Assembly: GCA_010093515.1 (NCBI GenBank)
Contig: MU001670.1
Span: 142,699-206,698 of the forward strand
Direction: 5' to 3'
Source of the DNA: Lineolata rhizophorae
Taxonomy: Eukaryota; Ascomycota; Dothideomycetes; Lineolatales; Lineolataceae
DNA length: 64,000 bases
Shown: in pieces, positions 56,981 through 64,000 of the stretch
Numbering within the stretch: position 1 is the stretch's first letter
Layout: every line of letters begins with the position of its first letter
Program-made: the position numbers and the translations under genes
The notes under the pieces: generated by a model
Told to the model about the DNA's origin: nothing
What the model saw: the letters and a program-made list of their open reading frames with translations, nothing else
Database searches by the model: none

Positions 56981-58021
56981 TCACCCGCCTCCCTTCTTCT
57001 CCCCAACTCTTACTCTCCCTTTCACATTGCCCTCCTTTGCCCTCTTCTCCCCTTCCTTCTTTCTCTTCGGCCTCATATTTTTCGCCCCCTCACACAGTCC
57101 CCTCGGCTCCAACCGTTCTAACCATCCTTTTTCTCTCTTAATCCAGCCCACTTCAAAATATTCTTTCCCTGTCTCCCCCCTATAAGTTTTCGCCCACCCT
57201 TCAATGGCATCATGCACCTTGCTCCTCGCTTCCTCCCACTCCCTCTCCGCCCTTTCTCTTAGCTCCGCCTTCACTGGCCCCGCCTTGCCGCCTTTCCGCA
57301 CTAAGCGTCCGTCCTCAGTCTCAACCTCCGCTTCATCTGAATCTCTAGGGTCGCCGGAGGCAGCCGGGTCAGGCTCCGAGTCCGGATCCAGCGGGACGAA
57401 GACTTCCTCGGCGCCGCGCAGGTCGGGCGTCAGGTCCTCGCGGAAGCAGCCTGTGATGAAGGCACGCGCGGCGTCGCGTCCCGCGAAGAAGTGGTAGGAC
57501 CCACCAGGCCCGTACGTGTGCGGGTTGGTCGAGACGTCGTAGATGGTGCCGTTGAGGCCGACATATATGGGTTTGGCGGGGTCGGAGCCGTCGTAGGCGA
57601 GGAGCTGCTCGTCGGTGAGGATGACAGGGCCGCGCTGCGTCGAGGTGCCGTCGGCAATTAGCATCCAATGAGTTCAGGAGGTGGGTCTTATAGGGCTAGT
57701 GAGGAGTTCGCATGGCGAGGTATTGTGAGGGTCTGGGACAAAACTTACCCACCACGACCGCAGCGCCTGCCCTCGCACAAACCACGGTCGCCACCCCCAC
57801 AGCAGGCTCTCCCCGTTGCTGATGTACCAGCTAAGCGCGCAGCTCAGCAACGCCGCGCCGCCGAGCAGCCGCAAAACGTCTAGCACGCCTAGCTTGTTCC
57901 TGCTGTCGTCGTCGGCGTCTGCTCGGGACGGTGGCGTCTTGCTTGTGCTATCGGAAGTGCTATCGGACGTCGAGGGTGGTGCAGATTTGCGTGAGCGGAG
58001 GGCGCTCTTGTCGGATGCCAT
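56981..58021 (-). CDS. Membrane-anchored cytochrome-b5/PGRMC-like haem-binding protein
   Basis: Exons on the minus strand 57749-58021 and 56981-57634 join in frame (intron 114 bases, GCTAAT branch point) to 308 residues. A Ser/Asp-rich N-terminus precedes one hydrophobic helix (about 45-68) and an amphipathic linker. The cytochrome-b5-like steroid/haem-binding domain spans about 92-185: GPVILTDEQLLAYDGSDPAK, IYVGLNGTIYDVSTNPHTYG, GGSYHFFAGRDAARAFITGC. The Tyr in this area may coordinate haem as in PGRMC/Dap1. The C-terminus is a highly basic tail. Dap1-type proteins help ER cytochrome P450s in sterol synthesis; that role is inferred. The frame stays open to an ATG at 57663 inside the intron, which would lose the membrane helix. 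Confidence 0.87.
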
Positions 58022-59367
58022 ATGTGGATACGGGGAAGTGACAGGAAGATTGTTGGGTTTTACGTGGCAGCCTAATTTGGCGTGGCGTGAGAGCTTCGTT
58101 GTTGCTTGTGGTGCTGTCCTCCGTGGGGATCCGTTGGGGTTACGGGTACCGACGAGAAGGTTCCATGGGCTTGTGATTTGGACGGGACGCACGCGTCACT
58201 ACTGTGATTCAAACAACGAGAAGACTAGCCGGGAGGTAAATGGTGCGGGAGTTCGACGGTCAGACATTTGGAAGGAGAAGTTAGAACTCGTGGAGTTTAG
58301 GCCAGATAGCTTCAAAATCCTAGCTCGCTGATTGGACGGATCCCCACATATCGTGCACGTACACTGGGGCGCTCAATTGATAGGTTTTGCAAAGCGCCTC
58401 CGGACACAAAAAGTCAGCGGGAAAGACAATAGAGACGAAGTTAAATCACTTAAATAATTCTAGTGAATCTAAGGCTACGTTCTTTCTAGTCGTCCGGTTC
58501 TTCTAGAGGTCCGTGGGCCCTCTGTCTCCTGGCGTCTGGATTCTGGCGGGTGGCCGGCTTCGGACTCGAATCGTGTACTGCTACCCAATTATATGAGGAT
58601 TATACCCTTTCATTATCTATCGAGCAATGTCTACTTTGGGCCGGTTTAACTGTTTGGTTCATGAGTTTGCTATGCTTACCGCATTAATACTTCAAATTAG
58701 GATTTAACGGAGTTAGTCAAATACCATCCAAAATATCTACGAGCAAAAGGAGCAAGTTAAAAGACATGAAAACCATCAAAGTGATAGCTGCAGAGTACGA
58801 AGATTCCTCTTCAAAACGCGAATAACCATATTTAGAAAAATCATGCAGTCACCTGTCCCTTCAATACAGAATATTTGCGCCGCATTCTTGAGGATGAGCG
58901 TGGTTATCACGTGTTAGTAACCGGCCTTATTTTGCACTTCAACCACCTGTGGCTAGTCTTGGCATACATCACATGTCCCCTCAAGTTTAAGCTGCAGGCT
59001 TGGGACGCCGCCAGGAACAGCGTGCCGTCACGCGTTGGGCTGCAACAGATGTCGCAAAGATCCCTTGCAGCGACAATCAATCGGGTAGGAGAATGCCCGG
59101 CCGGTGAATGTCGCGTGTGTGGTTCAACTTGTGGGCTCAATAGCGTAGCCATGACGTCGACAAGCTGTCTCAGGCAAACCGCCCCTGCCGTTCGGACCCT
59201 TCAAAAAGCTCCCCGCCACAGAGCTTCAATTTGACTTTTTCCTTCATCTTCCCACTTTCGAAGCATACCACATTCCTGAATTCCTGGATCCCACGGCGCC
59301 CTCTTCAACCTTCAACTTCCTAGATAACTTCCGAGCCGCGACTTGATCGTATCAAAACATCGTCACC
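58022..59367. other. Intergenic, divergent promoters
   Basis: 1.35 kb between the divergent haem-protein gene and the hydrophilic-protein gene. AT-rich from 58430 to 58870. No gene supported. Confidence 0.5.
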
Positions 59368-60147
59368 ATGGCTACAAGGAACTCCGAATCTGTCGCGCAC
59401 CAGGAGGCTGCGGCACGCGAGTTCCACCCCTCAAAGCCTCGCGATGAGCCGATGACCACCAAGGGCGTAAGTCCAGTTTCTATCTTCCCGACAGCGCGAC
59501 GTTAGATGTCAAGTCTTGAACTATGTATTGTCATATCATGAACTTAGCATTTGCGGTCAAATCTACCTTCCACTTTATCTGTCTTAACTGTCCTCTATGA
59601 ATCTCTTCCAAAAGCAAGATCTATGAGCTAACCCTTCTACCAGCACGCTCCCGGCGTCCTCGCCTCCGAAGCTGACCGTGCCCCCGAATTCCACGCCCAA
59701 ACCCTCCCGCCTGGCACCGCTCCGCGTGAGGCTACCTTCAGGCCCAATGCCAACACCGAAGTGCCACCGACCACGAACTACGCGCGGTCCGACGCTGTCG
59801 ATCCGGACGCCCCGACTGTCGACGCATCGGCGACCATCGGTGGCGCCACCTCGGCGGACATGCACCAGGGCCTCGGTCACCCGGGCCAGGGTCAGACGAG
59901 TGCCGAGATGAGGCATGATGGCGAGAAGCACCGCGCGAAGCAGACGCACGGCCTAGGTGGCGTGGGTGCCAACGTCGGCACGAAGAACCAGATGGTGGAC
60001 CCGCATGATCCGCAGTTTGCTGGTCAGAGGGCACTGGATAAGGATGAGGCTGAGATCGGTAGGGGAAATCTGGGCGGCCCGCCAGCGGAGGATAGACTGC
60101 CGGCGAATGCGGAGGAGGTGGCCGCTGAAGCTCCGCGCGGTCGGTAA
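59368..60147 (+). CDS. Hydrophilic 200-residue protein, unknown
   Basis: Exons 59368-59466 and 59644-60147 give 200 residues, frame preserved over a 177-base intron. No Cys and no Trp; rich in Ala, Gly, His, Asp, Glu and Pro, with almost no hydrophobic core, and a Gly/Gln/His-rich middle (HQGLGHPGQGQTSAEMRHDG). Such composition is typical of stress-induced disordered proteins of fungi (LEA- or conidiation-like), but I recognise no family. The ATG sits in a good context (TCACCATGG). A pyrimidine-rich leader precedes it. Confidence 0.78.
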
Positions 60148-60255
60148 AGGCTAGGGTGTCAGAATTGGAGAGTGGAGCAGTCATGATTCCATATGGAAAA
60201 GATGAAAGGCTCAGAAAAGCCCTAAGCATACTTAGATAAGGGCGGTAACGCATGA

Positions 60256-61985
60256 TCAACGATAAAATAAAAACTCCGGCTTCATTAATGCCGTGATACA
60301 TACAAAACCGTCCTCGATCGCGTAAGGATCGTGTGAGATTAATAGGGATTTTACTTCTACGTAATTACTGAAGTTTCTTGCAGGGCCCTCCGGGTCTGGT
60401 TTACGACTTGTAAGCAGGAAGTAACTTAGCACATGACTAGCGTCCATGGTGCTGCGGTCGATGCGATGATAATAGCCGTCCACTAACCATATTTGAATAT
60501 CTTCGTTTGAAGGAACTGCATTTAGAGCCTCACATATCCGGCCAATATGCATAGTACAGCAGCGAGGAACCTAAGTCAATAGGCTAACAGCTGAACCGAC
60601 AATTTAGTAGAATGAGCGGTGACTATGTCGTGTGAAGTTCTGAATAGAATAGTTGCCTCCAATTGGGACGGAGGAAAATACAATACTCGCCATACATTAC
60701 TGCTAACGCTACGGTTCTGTCTTTCTTACTTCAATGGCAACCTGTAATTCATGTAATAAGATGGACAATAGCAATGATTGATGATAATCACCGAATATCA
60801 TCGCTTGAAGTCGCTCCATTTCTAAGCATACGTAATTGTTGCCAGCACGGAAGTTTGGCTCCACATAGATCTCCATTTCTAGATCTTTAAAATGTTGGTA
60901 TAAGTTTACTGTGGGCTTTGTTCCTACAATCACTGATTAGGCATAGGTCTAGGTAACCAAACTATCGTATGGGAAGATGATCAAGAGACTTTGTTCAAGC
61001 ACGTCTCGTATGCCTATCAGTGCTCGCACACCTCGTAGCTAATGTCTGCATCGGACTCATTGAGAATACTGGCGGAATATTTTTCGCCTCTTAATTATAT
61101 ATGTGACACGCGTTTCATTGTAAGAAAGGGAAAAGGGATAATTATAACTTGATGCATCTACACACGGCCTGCTTCAGTAATTGTTAGGGCCATAATCCAC
61201 AACATTTCCGACTTGGAGAATGCCGCTATTGTAACCCCCTCGAGATTACTTCGATGTGTTGGTCAGGAGCCCATAGATCAGCTCAGGCAATATTCCTTGA
61301 AACTTTCTGGCCCAGGATACCCTCTGGTTTGTATCGTTACTCGGTATATATATTCTCTCCCAATTGAGAACCCGATGCAAGTCCACCTCACTAAAATGGA
61401 TAACATACCTACGTTCAGAATTGCGCTGATTGTATGAGACTTTGTTGTATAATTCTACGGAATGATCTAGTAGTATAGAGGTGGTAGTACTGAATTTGGT
61501 GGTCAAGACTACTAGTTCTGCTCTAGTTCGGTCTTAGCTTTATAATAATAACTGTGCTAGGAATACAATGCGGTTCAGAGATTTTTGTTCAGTTTATTCA
61601 CGAATAGGTAGTTATCAAATTTTATTCAAGAGGCAAGTCAATTAGTATACGCACTTCTATCCGGTATTCTCAAGTATTGAATATTTCCATAAGTAATCGT
61701 GCCCAGCCAGTCAGTGTTGATGCCATCCATAGAGGATTTGCCCGCTAATGCTATTTGGAATTTGAAGGACATAGAAGGGCTGCCTCTCAAGTTTGGCTGC
61801 TGTGATTCCTTCAATAACACTAGGTATGAAAGCAAATCAACATTAGATTGCGCATCAACTTCTATTTACTGGCTATCAGTGCAAATACGTCAAAAGCACG
61901 TGCCGCATACCCATCGCAAGCCGGATCCGTGTCCGTTAAATGAGCATCGACTATTGGCTCTACCTGAATCTGTATAAGGGCATCC
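60256..61985 (-). CDS. Unrecognised multi-exon gene, exon fragments
   Basis: AT-rich DNA whose minus strand gives several protein-like blocks. The first, near 61980-61870, reads IQVEPIVDAHLTDTDPACDG and FDVFALIA, then an intron (61820-61869, GTAAAT to CCTAG with a CTAAT branch) joins in frame to LLKESQQPNLRGSPSMSFKF and LAGKSSMDGINTDWLGTITY. Later blocks lie at 61506-61246, 60933-60709 (YVEPNFRAGNNYVCLEME) and about 60575-60256 (CCTMHIGRICEALNAVPSNE, LTSRKPDPEGPARNF). The last ends with a stop at 60256. The joins between blocks were not resolved. I do not know the family. It could be a real low-GC gene or one in decay. Confidence 0.4.
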
Positions 61986-61989
61986 TACT

Positions 61990-64000
61990 AAAGGTCACGG
62001 TGGCGCCCGTCAATGTGGCTGGCGCTCGCTCCGCCCCGCCTGCCTACTATACGCAATTTCGCTCAGAGCAACATTGCGAAAGGCCGATAGCGATGACGGG
62101 CCGCCTGCGCGCATGACGATCAATTTCGAGGAAGACGTCTGGATCGATAGTTCCGATCCCAACGGAAGCGCCGGCACACCCACACAGCAAACGGCCCGCG
62201 CATGCATTGCATACAGACGAAAATATAACGTACGATGCGACCGGATGCATTCCCGCCCATCCACTTCGGCGCGATCTTGCAGCAGTCGGAATACCCCCCG
62301 GCTGCAGCGCAATCAATGATACTTCCGGCCTCCATCTAAAACCAACAGCGCGCGGCGCGTAGCTGCGACGCGACGCGACGGAGTCCTATCCCGAGTTCGC
62401 GACGAGACAATAAACAACGCGACAGGAAGAAATCAAAACATACCTACCTCGAAGAATGAGAAAAAGGGTCAAAAGATGAAAAAAAGGAATAAAATTACCC
62501 TTTAGGCTTTACCCACGATCCCTGGAGAAGATCCAGGCTGTTCGGCTACGCCCCGCTGCAGGAACAAAACCTATCTGCTTCGCTATCATCCTTGACCCCC
62601 GAAACGTGGATCGGCGGAGCGGAGCGCCGTGGCGCGGCGCGGGGCCAGCCCATCCCAGCTGAAGCGGGGCCACCGAGGCCGGGTTCAACGCGTTGCGCCT
62701 CCGGAAGTGTGCGGTGCTCGCGAATACGAGGGGAATAGTGCCGGGAATGTATCTAGAAAAAAAGGAAATAGGAAAATCCGAGCGGATGGTTGCTTAAGCA
62801 GGTACCCAGCCAACAGAGGGCATGTGGCTCGTATGGATGACAGACAGAAGGGAAGGGCGGTGTTTGCGATTGATGGATGGATGGGCGCTTGGGGCACGTT
62901 CGCGAAGCGCCACGGAAGGAATCGGGCCCGAAAGGGCCCAAGGAGAGGCCGCCCTATTGATGGAGTTACGGGGAGGCCAAAACACGGCGACACAAAGGCC
63001 CAAGTCGCCATTTCTAGGGTGGATCCATCGTTTTTCAGTTGTGCGGTGACTTAGACATTATCCACATGCAACTTGAAAGTTGCGACGATTGTGACATGTG
63101 ATAGCGAGGAATCGTCCTGGACTGACATCATTCGATTGAAAGAAAGACACGAAGCAATTCGTTACAGCTGCCCCATCGTATCGATCCCTCGCCCGTCTGT
63201 TGTGGTCCGAGCGGCTTTTAGACGGATCGAGACTATGAAGTTGAAGATTGACTATTAGATCGTCGGCCAAGTCCGGCAACTCGACATTTTAGCTGCGTTG
63301 TTCCTTGTATCTCAGACACTCCCATCTGTTTAGCCGGGAATTCTTTTTTCGTTCCCGGTGACGCATTCAAAGAGCTAGAAAAGGCGTTTGAAGCGGTAAT
63401 TCCGGACTCAACTCCGCGGGATACTGTCTTTAAAATTGAAGAACGCTTGAGTAACCAAGCTATCACTAAAGAAGGAAGCAAAACACACGACGGTGGGCTG
63501 ATCTAGATGCTTCTCGTGGTGGTGTTGGTAGCCACCTTTAGCGGAGCCACAAATGAAATCGACTCGGGATGACACGGCGTGGCGCCGGTGAAGGTCGGCG
63601 ACGAGAGTTTGCGTGAAGCTTCAACGATCAAGAGCCGCGCCCCGGTGGTTGAAGCCCAACCTCAAAAAGCAACACAACATCCATGAATCATCCACAAAGT
63701 CCATTGCACGTGTTGTGTGTTATTCTCCTTCCTGGCAGCTAATGAAGATCAAGCGATGAGGCTCCGCGTGGGGTGCATGAAGTTAGATCTTAGTGCGGGT
63801 AATCAAAGAAAAAGAAAAGGGTTAAGTCTAGACTGGCCCAGGAGAGTGAAGAGGGCGCCGCAGGGGCGTCACTGCCACACAAAAGATCAAGAAGGGTCCA
63901 ATAAAGGGGGCAAATAATGATGAAATAGATTGAGATGGAACACGGCCGTAGGCGCCCACGCGATCGAAACCCAGAGACAAAATGAACGAAATGTCCCATA
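61990..64000. other. Gene-poor right end
   Basis: No gene supported. 62340-62700 contains CGCGA-type and other GC-rich repeats; frames near 62629-63054 on both strands look accidental. The rest is mixed composition. A gene could begin beyond the window edge. Confidence 0.45.

Noticed and set aside
57640-57663. ATG at 57663 as start of the haem-binding protein
   Set aside because: It lies inside an intron with a branch point and would remove the membrane anchor encoded by exon 1.
62629-63054. Overlapping frames on both strands near the right end
   Set aside because: No family features, and both strands are equally open, which points to base composition.
1-64000. CRISPR arrays, rRNA genes, telomere repeats and intact transposons
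   Set aside because: None of the required repeat or coding patterns were seen on either strand.

Overview
The window looks like a chromosome segment of a filamentous ascomycete (Pezizomycotina; a Sordariomycete is my guess, not proven). The reasons are short GT-AG introns with a CTAAC-type branch point, GC-rich exons, AT-richer intergenic DNA and a fungal-only gene set (Tfc7-like phosphatase, VHS-GAT protein, DUF7580 protein, Dal5-type transporter). There is no rRNA, no CRISPR array and no complete transposon.

Layout. 0-7 kb: the 3' end of a low-complexity ORF, a 618-residue unknown protein (-) and a long gene-poor stretch. 7-31 kb is the housekeeping core: importin beta-1 (-), mitochondrial PP2C Ptc6-type (-), RBM39/Rsd1-type splicing factor (-), HSP104 (-), a damaged membrane-sensor-like gene (-), fibrillarin (-) divergent from ribosomal protein uL22 (+), a Tfc7-like histidine phosphatase (-) and ribosomal protein uS8 (-). 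31-43 kb: a LysM/PY-motif/UBA-like protein (+), a four-helix membrane protein (+), 3.7 kb of gene-poor DNA, a Dal5-family MFS transporter (+) and a VHS-GAT trafficking protein (-). 43-53.7 kb is an AT-rich island with a degenerate C2H2 zinc-finger gene (-) divergent from a probably damaged DUF7580 gene (+). 53.7-60 kb: a membrane protein with a long disordered tail (+), ribosomal protein eS25 (+), a membrane-anchored cytochrome-b5/PGRMC-type haem protein (-) and a 200-residue hydrophilic protein (+). 60-64 kb: exon fragments of an unrecognised minus-strand gene and gene-poor sequence.

How it works together. Many core genes serve ribosome production and RNA handling: fibrillarin, uL22, uS8, eS25, a Pol III factor relative and a splicing factor. 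The strongest non-protein signal is a box H/ACA snoRNA fold inside intron 1 of the uS8 gene. Its first guide pocket complements the conserved 18S segment holding yeast pseudouridine 106. This makes it a probable snR44 homologue in the same host gene as in yeast. Other regulatory signals are a perfect four-unit heat-shock element upstream of HSP104, a shared fibrillarin/uL22 promoter with a telobox-like motif, and a cluster of three identical 10-bp palindromes in one intergenic region. Exon boundaries were assigned by eye from splice signals, frame and family conservation; they have not been checked against RNA.
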